From assembly GCA_000955785.1 (NCBI GenBank), contig JYOD01000021.1, forward strand, positions 1 through 64,000: a stretch of 64,000 nucleotides of DNA. The letters run 5' to 3'. The notes beneath the pieces are model-generated. The model ran no database searches. It was not told where the DNA came from and saw only the letters and a program-made list of their open reading frames with translations. Below are positions 43,148 through 52,657 of the stretch, in pieces. The stretch is from Burkholderiaceae bacterium 16 (GTDB lineage: Bacteria; Pseudomonadota; Gammaproteobacteria; Burkholderiales; Burkholderiaceae). Position 1 is the stretch's first letter. Every line of letters begins with the position of its first letter. The translations under genes and the position numbers were made by a program.

Positions 43148-44083
43148 TCAGCCTTCGAACACCTGGCGGAAGCGCCGCTCCACCAGTCGGTTGCAGCCCA
43201 CGATGATGATTACGTTGGCGATCAGCAGCAGCACGGCTATGGTCGCGCCGAGCGGCCAGTTCAGCGTATTGAGGAATTCGTCATAGGCCGCGGTGGCGAC
43301 CACCTTGAGGCGGCGCCCGCCGAGGATGGCCGGCGTGGCGAAGGCGGACGCTGCCAGGGCGAACACGATGATGCCGCCGGACAGGATGCCCGGCAGGATC
43401 TGCGGCAGGATGATTCGGCGGAACACGGTGAAGGGCGACGCACCAAAGGCCAGGCCAGCGTTCTCGACCTGCGGGTCGAGCTTTTGCAGCGCGGCCCAGA
43501 CGGAGATCACCATGAAGGGGATCAGCACGTGGGTGAGCGCGATCACCACGCCGGTCAGGGTAAAGACAAGCTTGATCGGCTCGTCGACAATGCCCATCCA
43601 TTGCAGGGCCTCGTTGATCAGCCCGTTGTTGCCCAGCAGGATGGCCCAGCCAAGCGTGCGCACCACCACCGAGATCAGCAGCGGGCCCAGGATCACGATC
43701 AGGAACAACGCGCGCCAAGGACTCTGCATGCGCGCCAGAATGATGGTCTCCGGCACGCCAAGGACGACGGTCAGCAAGGTTACCGCCAGTGCAAGGCCCG
43801 CGGTGCGCAGGAAAATCTCGTGGTAGTAGCTGTCGCCAAGCACTTCCAGGTAGTTGGCCATGGTCAGGTCCGGCAGCACGCCACGCGTGCCGTCGAAGAC
43901 ATGGAACGACAGCAGCGCGGTAAGCGCCAGCGGCACCAGCAGCATGGCGGCGAACAACAGCAGCGCGGGTGCCGACAGTAGCCAGGGCGCCGAGCCGGCA
44001 TGCGCATCGTTGCTGGCGGTGGCTGCCTTGGCGGGCAAGGCCGGTGCGCCGGAGGGCAGGGTGGTAACGGTGGTGTCAGCCAT
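43148..44083 (-). CDS. ABC transporter permease (PotB-type)
   Basis: A protein of 311 residues. An N-terminal cytosolic extension (1-30) precedes about six helices (WLLSAPALLLFAAMLLVPLA onward). The EAA loop is NAGLAFGASPFTVFRRIILP. Its start overlaps the stop of the ATPase gene by 8 bases. It pairs with the PotC-type permease. Confidence 0.93.
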   Translation of the reverse strand: MADTTVTTLPSGAPALPAKAATASNDAHAGSAPWLLSAPALLLFAAMLLVPLALTALLSFHVFDGTRGVLPDLTMANYLEVLGDSYYHEIFLRTAGLALAVTLLTVVLGVPETIILARMQSPWRALFLIVILGPLLISVVVRTLGWAILLGNNGLINEALQWMGIVDEPIKLVFTLTGVVIALTHVLIPFMVISVWAALQKLDPQVENAGLAFGASPFTVFRRIILPQILPGILSGGIIVFALAASAFATPAILGGRRLKVVATAAYDEFLNTLNWPLGATIAVLLLIANVIIIVGCNRLVERRFRQVFEG

Positions 44084-45143
44084 GATGTTGCTCCGCCGTC
44101 AGTACCCGCAGGTCATCGTCCGACCACAGCACGCTGACCGCCGAACCTTCCTCGGGCGGCGCGGTGCCATGGTTGGGCTGGCTGACGCGCAGTAGCCCGA
44201 GCGCGCTTTGCACTTCCAGCATCCAGTGATTGCCCAGGAACAGGCGCGTCTGCACCGTGGCAGGGATGCCACCAGCATCCGCCGGTTCCAGGCGGATCTT
44301 CTCAGGCCGCACATAGACATGCACGTCCTTGCCAACCTCGCGGCCTTCATGCGGTACATGCGCGAGCGTGCCGCCCAGGCGCACCTCGCAGCAGCGCGGA
44401 TTGGTCTTTTCCACCACGCCACGGATGGCATTGGTCTTGCCGAGGAAGCCGGAAGCAAAGGCGGACTGCGGACGTTCGTAGGCCTCGAACGGTGCGGCCA
44501 GCTGCACGATACGCCCGCCATGCATCACGGCGATGCGGTCGCTCATGGTCATAGCCTCGACCTGGTCATGGGTCACCAGAATGGTGGTGATGCCAAGGTG
44601 GCGCTGGATGGCGCGCAGCTCGATGTGCATGTCCTCGCGCAGCTTGGCGTCCAGGTTGGACATGGGCTCGTCCAGCAGCAGCACCTCGGGCCGGATGGCC
44701 AGCGCGCGGGCGATCGCCACGCGCTGGCGCTGGCCGCCGGACAGCTCGCGCGGGTAGCGCTTGCCAAGGCCACCAAGGCGCACCAGCTCAAGCGTCTCGT
44801 CAATGCGCCGGCTGCGATCGGCGCCGGCCACGCCGCGCATCTCCAGTCCAAAGCCGATATTGGCAGCCACTGTCATATGCGGGAACAACGCATAGCTCTG
44901 GAACACCACGCCCATGCCGCGTTTTTCCGGGCGCAGGGCGGTAATGTCCCGGCCATCGAGCAGGATGCTGCCGCGTGTGGGTTCCACAAAGCCGGCGATC
45001 ATCTGCAGGGTGGTCGTTTTGCCGCAGCCGGATGGACCAAGCAGGGAGAGGAACTCGCCGCGCTTGACTTCCAAGCTCAGGTTTTCGACGGCGTGGAAGC
45101 CGCCATAGGCCTTTGCGAGACTGTTGAGGGTGAGGAACGTCAT
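44076..45143 (-). CDS. ABC transporter ATP-binding protein (PotA-type)
   Basis: A protein of 355 residues. It has Walker A GPSGCGKT (36-43), Q-loop VVFQSYALFPHMTV, signature LSGGQ (134-138), Walker B LLLDEP (155-160) and switch His in LVTHDQVEAM. The C-terminal 110 residues form a TOBE-type regulatory domain (VHVYVRPEKIRLEP). The frame is open upstream to 45413, but ATG 45143 starts the nucleotide-binding fold. It energises the importer. Confidence 0.94.
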   Translation of the reverse strand: MTFLTLNSLAKAYGGFHAVENLSLEVKRGEFLSLLGPSGCGKTTTLQMIAGFVEPTRGSILLDGRDITALRPEKRGMGVVFQSYALFPHMTVAANIGFGLEMRGVAGADRSRRIDETLELVRLGGLGKRYPRELSGGQRQRVAIARALAIRPEVLLLDEPMSNLDAKLREDMHIELRAIQRHLGITTILVTHDQVEAMTMSDRIAVMHGGRIVQLAAPFEAYERPQSAFASGFLGKTNAIRGVVEKTNPRCCEVRLGGTLAHVPHEGREVGKDVHVYVRPEKIRLEPADAGGIPATVQTRLFLGNHWMLEVQSALGLLRVSQPNHGTAPPEEGSAVSVLWSDDDLRVLTAEQHHG

Positions 45144-45219
45144 GGTCTTTTCGTGGTTGGCGCGGCGCCCCCCGCAAGAGGCTCCGTCTATCGTGGCAAT
45201 TGCGGGAAAGGGCGCTGTT

Positions 45220-46251
45220 TCAGCGTTCCACGGTGCGGTTCCACCGGTTGGTCCACTCGGCGCGCTTGTCGTTGACGAGCGTCCAGTTGGTCGGCAGCAG
45301 CTTTTCGATCTGCGCCTTGCCATAGGGCACCTTGGCCGATACCTTGGCATCGAGCGCGGTCTTGGCATTGACCGGGCCCCAGCCCTGCGAGTCCGCCAGC
45401 ATGGCTTGCACATCCGGCGTCAACAGGTACTGGACCAACGCCTGCGCCTGCGCGGGCACATCGCTTTGCACCACCGGGCAGGCCGCGATCATCAAGGCGG
45501 GGGCGCCTTCCTTCGGGTAGACGAACTCCACCGGGAAGCCGGTATCCTTCAGGCTCTGCACGCGGCCGCTACCCCACACGGCCAGCGAAATATCGCCATT
45601 CTGGAAGAGTTCGGTCATCTTGCCAGGCGACGGTTCCCAGGCCAGCACGTTGGGCCCCACTTCCTTGGTCAGTGCTGTGAACCCGGGATCGATGCTCTGC
45701 TCACTGCCCTTGCGCAGCTTGGCGAACATCACCAGCGTTTGCAGGCCGTAGGTATTGCTGATGGGCGGGATGGCGATCTTCTGCTTCAGCTTCTTGTCAG
45801 CCAGCGCTTCCCATGAATCCGGCTTCGGCAGCCCGGCCTTCTTGAAGGCCTCGGTGTTGTAGGCCAGGCCGGTGGCCACCACGCCCACGGCGGTGGCCTT
45901 GTCGGTGAGGCGGGCAAGCGGATACAGCTCCCTGTATACAGGCGCATCCTTCAGCGTGTCGCAGAAGCCGAACTGCACCGCCTGGTACATGGGGCCATCA
46001 TCGAGCAGGACCACGTCCAGCTCCTGCTTGCCCTTTTGCGCCTGCAGCTTGGCCAGCGTGTCGGTGGAGTTGCCTGACACGTACACCACCTTGACCTTCT
46101 CCTTTGCCTCGAAGGCCGGGATGATCTTTTCCTTGAACAGCTTCTCGGTCGAGCCGCCGTAGGAACCCACATACAAAGTGGGCTGCTGCGCCACGGCTGC
46201 CGATGCCGAGAATGCCGCCAGGATGGCTGCCGCCACAATGTGCTGCTTCAT
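45220..46251 (-). CDS. Periplasmic solute-binding protein (PotD/spermidine-type)
   Basis: A protein of 343 residues. Residues 1-21 are a signal peptide (MKQHIVAAAILAAFSASAAV, cleavage after AVA). The mature part begins QQPTLYVGSYGGSTEKLFKE, the start of the spermidine/putrescine/Fe-type binding family, with DVVLLDDGPMYQAVQ and WGPVNAKTALDAKV later. It determines the substrate of the importer. It is the first gene of the operon and is divergent from a LysR gene. Confidence 0.93.
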   Translation of the reverse strand: MKQHIVAAAILAAFSASAAVAQQPTLYVGSYGGSTEKLFKEKIIPAFEAKEKVKVVYVSGNSTDTLAKLQAQKGKQELDVVLLDDGPMYQAVQFGFCDTLKDAPVYRELYPLARLTDKATAVGVVATGLAYNTEAFKKAGLPKPDSWEALADKKLKQKIAIPPISNTYGLQTLVMFAKLRKGSEQSIDPGFTALTKEVGPNVLAWEPSPGKMTELFQNGDISLAVWGSGRVQSLKDTGFPVEFVYPKEGAPALMIAACPVVQSDVPAQAQALVQYLLTPDVQAMLADSQGWGPVNAKTALDAKVSAKVPYGKAQIEKLLPTNWTLVNDKRAEWTNRWNRTVER

Positions 46252-46424
46252 CTTTTCCTTCCTCCGTGCGCACCAGTAATGGGCGATGCTTCACCAAATC
46301 AATGCATAAAAGTTATGGTTGCACCGCAACAGAAATTTCGGAAACAAGCTGCATAAATCATTGCTACCTGGCATAGATTAGAGGGGCTGCCAACGCTTGA
46401 AAAATTCTTTTTTTTGGTTTATCC

Positions 46425-46439
46425 ATAACATGGTGTTAT
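46425..46439. promoter_or_regulatory. Palindrome at the divergent SBP/LysR promoter
   Basis: ATAACA-TGG-TGTTAT is a perfect 6-bp inverted repeat, 12 bases before the LysR ATG, in a T-rich stretch. A related TTATGG/CATAGA pattern occurs upstream. It is a candidate autoregulatory LysR site. Spacing fits neither T-N11-A exactly nor a terminator. Confidence 0.4.
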
Positions 46440-46450
46440 AGACTTGCGGC

Positions 46451-47359
46451 ATGAAGATCCGACAACTCGAAGCCTTCCGCGCCGTCATGCTTTGCCAGAC
46501 GGTGACGCGCGCCGCAGAAATGCTGCATATCTCACAGCCGGCCGCCACCCGGCTCATTGCCGACCTTGAAGAATCTGTTGGCTTTGCCCTGTTCGAACGT
46601 GTGCGCGGCAGGTTGTACCCGACCGCCGAGGCGCAGGTGCTCTATGAGGAGGTGCAGCGTTCGTTGGTTGGGGTGGAGCGCATTGCACTGGCCGCCCAGG
46701 ACATCCGCGAGTTGCAGCGTGGCTCGTTGCAGATTGCCGCGGCGCCCGCGCTGGCCTTGTCCTTCCTGCCGCGCGCCATCGCGGAGTTCCTGACGCAGCA
46801 CGGTCAGACGCAGATCTCCATGCTGACGCACTCATCCCGTACCGTGGTGGACATGGTGGTGGGGCAGCGCTGCGATGTCGGCCTGGCGATCCTGTCGATG
46901 AATCACCCCAGCACGCATGGCGAGCGGCTGATCTCTACCCGGATGGTGTGCGCGCTGCCGGTTGGGCATCGGCTATGCAGCGAAGAGGTGATCCGGCCGC
47001 ACGACCTGGCGGGAGAGAAATTCGTCTCGCATCCACGCGCGCTGGATTCGCGTCTGCAGATCGATGCGCTGTTCGCATCCTATGGGATCGAGCGCCAGCT
47101 GCAGGTGGAGACACAGGTGTCGTGGAGCATTTGCGCGTTCGTGGAGGCAGGACTGGGGGTGGCGCTGATCGATCCGATCACCGCGCTGGAGTATCGCGGC
47201 AAGGGCATTTGCTTTCGCGTCTTTGAGCCGCAGTTGACGACGGATTTTTCCGTGCTGTTCTCGACTCAGCGGCCGCCGTCGCTGTTGCTGAAATCGTTTA
47301 TTGCCCACACGCGCGCGTTCGCGATCGCGCAGTTGGAACCGCACCTGGTGGTGGCATGA
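46451..47359 (+). CDS. LysR-family regulator (OccR/NocR-like)
   Basis: A protein of 302 residues. The HTH region MKIRQLEAFRAVMLCQTVTR then AAEMLHISQPAATRLIADLE resembles the opine-responsive OccR/NocR branch. The effector domain follows from about 90 (LQIAAAPALALSFLPRAIAE). It is divergent from the nine-gene transporter/oxidase operon and is its likely activator. The effector is presumably the transported compound. Confidence 0.93.
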   Translation: MKIRQLEAFRAVMLCQTVTRAAEMLHISQPAATRLIADLEESVGFALFERVRGRLYPTAEAQVLYEEVQRSLVGVERIALAAQDIRELQRGSLQIAAAPALALSFLPRAIAEFLTQHGQTQISMLTHSSRTVVDMVVGQRCDVGLAILSMNHPSTHGERLISTRMVCALPVGHRLCSEEVIRPHDLAGEKFVSHPRALDSRLQIDALFASYGIERQLQVETQVSWSICAFVEAGLGVALIDPITALEYRGKGICFRVFEPQLTTDFSVLFSTQRPPSLLLKSFIAHTRAFAIAQLEPHLVVA

Positions 47360-47411
47360 AGCTCGGTGCACGCGGCGCAGGTTCGACTGCGCCGCGTGTC
47401 CCATTCGCGCC

Positions 47412-49142
47412 TCAGGGTTGGGCGTCGACGTAACCGGGATAGGCCTCCCGTGCCGCGGCGGGCGTCACCTTGCCATCGCGCAGGTCCTGCGCCAGCGCCT
47501 GCGCGCTACGCTGCGCGGGATCTCCATAGCCGCCGCCGCCCGGCGTCTCCATGCGCACGCTTTCGCCGGCTTCCAGTGCGATATTGGCGGTCTTGGAGAA
47601 CAGCTCGCTTTCCTGCGCCGTGCCCGAGTTCCGTACCAGCCTTGCGCGCCGACCATCGTGTCCGCCACCCACGCCAGCAGGCACGCCTACGGTATGGCTG
47701 TCCGAGCGCGCGGAAAAGACAATGCCTGGCACCAACGCGCGGATCTGCTTGGCGATGCCCAAGCCCCCGCGCGTTCGGCCGGCGCCGCCGGAGTCGGCAA
47801 TCATCGCGTACTCATCCATGCGCAGCGGATACTCGTTCTCCAGCGCCTCGACCGGCAGGTTGGACGTGTTCGTCATATGCACGTGCACCGCGTCCATGCC
47901 GTCGCCGTCATAGCGTGCGCCGCTGCCGCCGCCAATCGTCTCCAGGTAGACAAAGTCGCCCGCACGCTGGCGCAGGCGCCCGGAGAACACGATGGCCGGG
48001 CAGGAGTCATTGCCCGAGGCCATGATCTTTTCCGCCGGCAGCAGGCCGCGGAAGGCGCCGAAGATGGCGCCCGCTACCTTCTGCGCGGTGATGGAGCGCG
48101 CACCCACCGCGGCGGGCGGCTCGGGGTTGGTGATGGTGCCGCGCGGCGCGCTGATGCTGATCGGGTCGAACATGCCGGCATTGGGCACGAGTTCCGGGTC
48201 CAGCAACGCCTTGACGGCGTAGTACACGGTGGCGCGCAAGGCGTTGATCGGTAGGTTCATGGCGCCGCGCGCCTGCTTGCCTGAGCCGGTGAAGTCGAAA
48301 TGCAGCCTTCCTTCCGCCACGGTCAGGGTAACGCAGATGGGCACCGGATCGCCACCCATGCCGTCGTCGTCCAGGTAGCTGGTGAAGGTGTAGTTGCCCT
48401 CGCGCAGCTCGGCCACGCGGTTGGTCAACCGGCGGCGGGTATAGCGGATCACGTCCTCAACCGAGCGCAGCACCGCCTCGATCCGCATCTGCCGCAGTAG
48501 CCCGCACACCGCCTCGGCGCCGCGCGCGTTGGTGGCCATCTGCACTCGCAGGTCCAGCATGCGCTCCTCGGGGTCGCGGGTATTGCTGCAGACCAGGCGC
48601 AACAGGTCATCATTGAGCTCGCCACTGCGCGCGATGCGGCAGGCCGGGATACGCACGCCTTCCTCGAAGATGCTGCGCAGCGTGCCTGCGATGGACCCCG
48701 GCACCGCGCCGCCCACATCGGAATGGTGCGCGATATTAGCGGTGAAGAAGCGCAGCGTGCCTTCCCAGAACACCGGCGTGACGATGTTGATGTCGGGCAG
48801 GTGGCTGCCGTTGGCCAGGTAGGGGTCGTTGCAGATAAAGACATCGCCGTCGCGGATGGTATCGGCGGGAAACTGCGCCAGCACGGCCTCGATGGCGCCG
48901 TTCAGCGAGCCCAGGTGCAGCGGGATCTGCGTGCCCTGGGCCACCAGCCGCCCGGCGGCATCGAACAGCGCCACCGAGCAGTCCTTGCGCTCCTTGATAT
49001 TTGTGGAGAACGAGGCCCGCACCAGCGTGTTGTTCATGTCCTCGGTGATGGACAGCAGCCGGTTGCTGAACACTTCCATCTCGATAGGGTCGGCGAGTGC
49101 ATCCTGGCTGGGTGCTGCGGCGCGGGTGGATTCAGTGGACAT
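47412..49142 (-). CDS. hyuB: Hydantoinase B/oxoprolinase family protein
   Basis: A protein of 576 residues, the HyuB half of ATP-dependent hydantoinase/oxoprolinase/acetone-carboxylase-type enzymes. Signatures are EVFSNRLLSITEDMNNTLVR, SFSTNIKERKDCSVALFD, GDVFICNDPYLANGSHLPDI, FFTANIAHHSDVGGAVPGS and ETPGGGGYGDP at the end. ATG 49142 is preferred; it overlaps the hyuA stop by 11 bases. It works with HyuA to open lactam or hydantoin rings using ATP. The substrate is unknown. Confidence 0.95.
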   Translation of the reverse strand: MSTESTRAAAPSQDALADPIEMEVFSNRLLSITEDMNNTLVRASFSTNIKERKDCSVALFDAAGRLVAQGTQIPLHLGSLNGAIEAVLAQFPADTIRDGDVFICNDPYLANGSHLPDINIVTPVFWEGTLRFFTANIAHHSDVGGAVPGSIAGTLRSIFEEGVRIPACRIARSGELNDDLLRLVCSNTRDPEERMLDLRVQMATNARGAEAVCGLLRQMRIEAVLRSVEDVIRYTRRRLTNRVAELREGNYTFTSYLDDDGMGGDPVPICVTLTVAEGRLHFDFTGSGKQARGAMNLPINALRATVYYAVKALLDPELVPNAGMFDPISISAPRGTITNPEPPAAVGARSITAQKVAGAIFGAFRGLLPAEKIMASGNDSCPAIVFSGRLRQRAGDFVYLETIGGGSGARYDGDGMDAVHVHMTNTSNLPVEALENEYPLRMDEYAMIADSGGAGRTRGGLGIAKQIRALVPGIVFSARSDSHTVGVPAGVGGGHDGRRARLVRNSGTAQESELFSKTANIALEAGESVRMETPGGGGYGDPAQRSAQALAQDLRDGKVTPAAAREAYPGYVDAQP

Positions 49143-51243
49143 GTTCGCCTTCCTGGGTTTCCTGGCTTGCATTGATGGTGGGGACAGGCTCACGTTGGCC
49201 GCCAGCTACCGTGACGATGAGGTTGCCATAGGTGTCAACCTCGGCATGGTGGGTGGGGCCAAGCACGGTGGTCGAGCTCATTTCCTCGATCACCGCCGGG
49301 CCATCGATGCGCAGGCCCGCCCCAAGCTGGTCTCGGTCGTAGACCGGCGTCAGGCGCCAGCCATGCGCGCGGCCGTGGTAGACCTCGCGTTTTCCCTGCA
49401 GCGCCTGCGTCAGCGTGCCGCCGGCGCGGGCCGGCGCGAGCGGGGCCTTGATGACCTTGCCGACCGCCTGCACCCGGCAGTTGATGATCTGGACCGCCCG
49501 TCCTGGCACCTGGTAGCCGTACTCGCGCGCATGCTCGGCCTCGAAGGCCGCCAGGAAGGGCGCCAGCTTGTCGCCGTCGATGGCCTCCATCGGCACCTGG
49601 ACCTCGAAGTTCTGGCCATCGTAGCGGGCGTCGATGGCGTAGTGCAGGCGCTGGCTGTCCGGCGCCACATGCTCGGCCTCGAGCCAGGCCTGCGCCTCGC
49701 CGCGCAACTGGGTGAATGCACTGACCACGCCTTCCCAGCCAGCGCCATCGGCCAGCGAGATCTCGCTGCGCACGAAGTCGAACGAGATATCGGTCAGCAG
49801 AATGCCGCGTGCACACATGGTGCCAGGCTCTTGCGGCACGATCACCACGGGAATGCCGCATTCCTCGGCCACCTCCACCGCGTGCAGCGGACCGGCGCCG
49901 CCATAGGCGTACAGCGCGAACCGCGACAGGTCGTAGCCGCGCTCGGTGGACACGGCGCGGATGGCGCGGCTCATATTGGCGTTGGCGATGCGGATGATGC
50001 CCTCGGCGGCGTCTTCCAGCGGGATCCCCAGCGGCGCCGCTACCTGCTCGGCAATCACACGGCGGGCACCGGCCAGGTCCACCGGCATGCGGCCCTTGAG
50101 CAGCGCGACCGGGTTGAGGCGCTGCAGCGTGATTTCCGCATCGGTGATGGTGGGCTCGATGCCGCCGCGCGCATAGCCCACAGGCCCGGGCACGGCCCCC
50201 GCGCTATGCGGGCCGACCTTGAGCGAGCCGGCGTCGTCGCGCCAGGCAATGCTGCCGCCGCCCGCGCCGATCACGTGGATGTCTACCATCGGCGTCTTGA
50301 CCGGATAGCCGGCCACCTGGCGGTTCGATGTGAACAGCGGCCGGCCCGCGGAGATCAGCGAGACGTCGGTGCTGGTGCCCCCGACGTCGAAGGTGACCAG
50401 GTCGGGCCGGCCGATGGCGCGGCCTACCGCGGCCGCGCCCACCACGCCGGCGGCGGGGCCGGAGAGGCAGGTCCGCACCGGATACTGGCGCACCGCGGCA
50501 GCCGACATCAGGCCGCCGTTGGAGTGGATGGTGTAGGGGCGCGGGGCAATGCCCAGCTCGGCCACGCGTGCCATGAAGCGATCCAGGTAACGCGCCATGC
50601 GCGGGCCCACGGCTGCGTTCAGCACAGTGGTGGAAAGGCGCTCGTACTCGCGGAATTCCGGCAGCACCTCGCTCGACAGGCTGATATATGCGCCGGGCAT
50701 GACCTCTTCCACAATGGCCCGGGCGCGCTGCTCGTGCGCAGGGTTGCGATAGGCATGCAGGAAACAGATCGTTACTGCGTCCAGGCCGGCGGCGCGGAAG
50801 GCTTGCGCGGCGCGGTGCACGGCCGCTTCGTCCAGTGGTGTTACGACGTGGCCCTGGGCATCCAGCCGTTCGGGTACTTCGATGCGGTGCGCGCGGGGCA
50901 CCAGCACCGGCGGCTTGGTCACGCTGTAGTCGAACAGATGAGGGCGGGTCTGCCGGCCGATCTCCAGGATGTCGCGAAAGCCCTGGGTGGTGATCAGGCC
51001 CACCGTCGCGCCTTTGCGCTCGATGATGAGATTGGTGGCCACAGTGGTGCCATGACCCACGTGCGCCACCTCGGCGGGTGCCACGCCGTGGTCGCGCAGC
51101 AGTTCGGCAATGCCGCGCTCGATGGCCTCGGACGGGTCGTGCGGGGTGGAGGGGACCTTATGGAACTGCACGGCCCCGGCCGCCTCGTCGATCATGGTGA
51201 AGTCGGTGAAAGTGCCGCCGACGTCGATACCGATTCGGTACAT
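49132..51243 (-). CDS. hyuA: Hydantoinase A/oxoprolinase family protein
   Basis: A protein of 703 residues, the ATP-grasping HyuA half: MYRIGIDVGGTFTDFTMIDE with the phosphate-binding loop, VGHGTTVATNLIIERKGATV, TFDVGGTSTDVSLI, VHVIGAGGGSIA-type glycine loop, ALYAYGGAGPLHAVEVAEEC. The C-terminal domain (DARYDGQNFEVQVPM) is complete. It is upstream of hyuB in a two-gene core with the Bug-type binding protein before it. The trio suggests uptake and ring opening of a cyclic amide or imide. Confidence 0.95.
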   Translation of the reverse strand: MYRIGIDVGGTFTDFTMIDEAAGAVQFHKVPSTPHDPSEAIERGIAELLRDHGVAPAEVAHVGHGTTVATNLIIERKGATVGLITTQGFRDILEIGRQTRPHLFDYSVTKPPVLVPRAHRIEVPERLDAQGHVVTPLDEAAVHRAAQAFRAAGLDAVTICFLHAYRNPAHEQRARAIVEEVMPGAYISLSSEVLPEFREYERLSTTVLNAAVGPRMARYLDRFMARVAELGIAPRPYTIHSNGGLMSAAAVRQYPVRTCLSGPAAGVVGAAAVGRAIGRPDLVTFDVGGTSTDVSLISAGRPLFTSNRQVAGYPVKTPMVDIHVIGAGGGSIAWRDDAGSLKVGPHSAGAVPGPVGYARGGIEPTITDAEITLQRLNPVALLKGRMPVDLAGARRVIAEQVAAPLGIPLEDAAEGIIRIANANMSRAIRAVSTERGYDLSRFALYAYGGAGPLHAVEVAEECGIPVVIVPQEPGTMCARGILLTDISFDFVRSEISLADGAGWEGVVSAFTQLRGEAQAWLEAEHVAPDSQRLHYAIDARYDGQNFEVQVPMEAIDGDKLAPFLAAFEAEHAREYGYQVPGRAVQIINCRVQAVGKVIKAPLAPARAGGTLTQALQGKREVYHGRAHGWRLTPVYDRDQLGAGLRIDGPAVIEEMSSTTVLGPTHHAEVDTYGNLIVTVAGGQREPVPTINASQETQEGEHVH

Positions 51244-51357
51244 GTTGGGTTCCTGGGTTGCGCTGGTGAGGACGGGGAGAATCGGGATGTTGGGAGATCA
51301 GGAGTTGAACGCGCGCTTTGGCTGCCCGCCGGGCGGCAAGGGCAGCCCGGCAGCATC

Positions 51358-52353
51358 TCATTCGGGCTTGATGCCTGCGGCTACCGCCACTTTGTGCCAT
51401 TTGGCCATATCGGCGCGGATGAACTGGGTGAACTCCGCCGGGGACATGCCTGACGGCTGGGCGCCTTGCTCGGTGAGGTAGGCGCTCATCTTCTTGTCGT
51501 GCATGACCGCCATCAGCTCGCGCGACAGGCGGCCCGCGATCTCGGATGGCATATTTGGCGGCCCGAACAGGCCGAACCAGACAATGGCCTCGAAACCCGG
51601 ATAGCCGGACTCCGCCACAGTGGGCACCTCCGGCAGCATCGGCGAGCGCGTGAGCGACGTCACGGCGATGGGTTTGAGCTTGCCGCCCTTGATGTAGCTG
51701 TAGGAGGTCATCACCACATCCATCATGCTGTTCACATGTCCGCCGATCAGGTCGGCCATGGCGGGGCCCGACCCCTTGTAGGGCACATGGGTGAGCGATA
51801 CCCCGGCGGTGGACTTGAACAGCTCGTAGGCCAGGTGGTTCGATGTGCCCTGGCCATTGGAGGCAAAGGCGTACTTGCCCGGTTCGCGCTTTAGCAGGCC
51901 CACGAACTCTTTCATATTGCCGGCCGGCACCGCGTTGTTCACTACGAGCACGTTGGGGATGGTGGCGACCATGGCGAGCGGCGTGAAGTCTTTAAGCGGG
52001 TCGTACGGCAACTTGGCGAACAGGCTGGGCGCCACCGCATGGGTGCTCACCGAACCCATCAGGATGGTGTAGCCATCTGCTGGCTGGCGCGCTACGAACT
52101 CGCTGCCCACCGTGCCGCCCGCACCGGGCCGGTTCTCCACCACCACGGTGCCCTTAACGCGTTCTCCCAGATCCTCCGCGATCTTGCGTGCGATCAGGTC
52201 CGTCGAGCCGCCAGCGGCAAACGGCACTACCAGACGGATCACCTTGGCAGGCCAGGGGGCTTGCGCGTGCGCACTGGTACTGCGCAATAGGAGTGGACAC
52301 AAGATGGGGAGGCAGGACAACAGGCAGGACAACAGGTGCTTCAGGGGCGGCAT
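51358..52353 (-). CDS. Bug-family (TctC-like) periplasmic binding protein
   Basis: A protein of 331 residues. Residues about 1-30 are a signal peptide (MPPLKHLLSCLLSCLPILCP). The DNA for it contains a 12-base direct repeat (52311-52336) giving LLSC twice. The mature part has the Bug hallmarks: IRLVVPFAAGGSTDLIARKI, VENRPGAGGTVGSEFVARQP, DGYTILMGSVSTHAV, PYKGSGPAMADLIGGHV. No TctA or TctB partner is present. It lies upstream of hyuAB and probably senses or binds their substrate. ATG 52353 is chosen because it starts the signal peptide. Confidence 0.92.
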   Translation of the reverse strand: MPPLKHLLSCLLSCLPILCPLLLRSTSAHAQAPWPAKVIRLVVPFAAGGSTDLIARKIAEDLGERVKGTVVVENRPGAGGTVGSEFVARQPADGYTILMGSVSTHAVAPSLFAKLPYDPLKDFTPLAMVATIPNVLVVNNAVPAGNMKEFVGLLKREPGKYAFASNGQGTSNHLAYELFKSTAGVSLTHVPYKGSGPAMADLIGGHVNSMMDVVMTSYSYIKGGKLKPIAVTSLTRSPMLPEVPTVAESGYPGFEAIVWFGLFGPPNMPSEIAGRLSRELMAVMHDKKMSAYLTEQGAQPSGMSPAEFTQFIRADMAKWHKVAVAAGIKPE

Positions 52354-52657
52354 CACTTTGTTCTCCGTAGTGGGGGAAACAGGCAGCACAACTGCCTGCA
52401 TGCACGAGCTTTGGGCTGGCAGGCTAGCCAGCCCCGTGCACGGGTGCATGGCCAGGGTCGAATCGGGGCTGGTGCGACGAAGCCAGTTGACATCATCTTA
52501 GGCAGCCGGCCGGACGCCACGCGATGCTGTCACCTTTATACTGGTATCCATCAGACAAATACTGCGCTCCGCCGCTGGCTTGGCTGCCAATGTCCACTGA
52601 CAGCCTCTGACGCTGGCACGGCGCTCGCTTAAGCTGTGTTCCTAATGGACCGATTCC
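52354..52657. other. Divergent promoter region, Bug/hyuAB versus LysR
   Basis: 304 bases between two divergent genes. It should hold the promoters and LysR sites for both. I could not find a convincing inverted repeat or -35/-10 pair by eye. Confidence 0.45.

Noticed and set aside
48829..51453. 874-codon plus-strand frame opposite hyuA/hyuB
   Set aside because: It is a shadow of hyuA. The His/Gly/Arg-rich composition lacks any domain.
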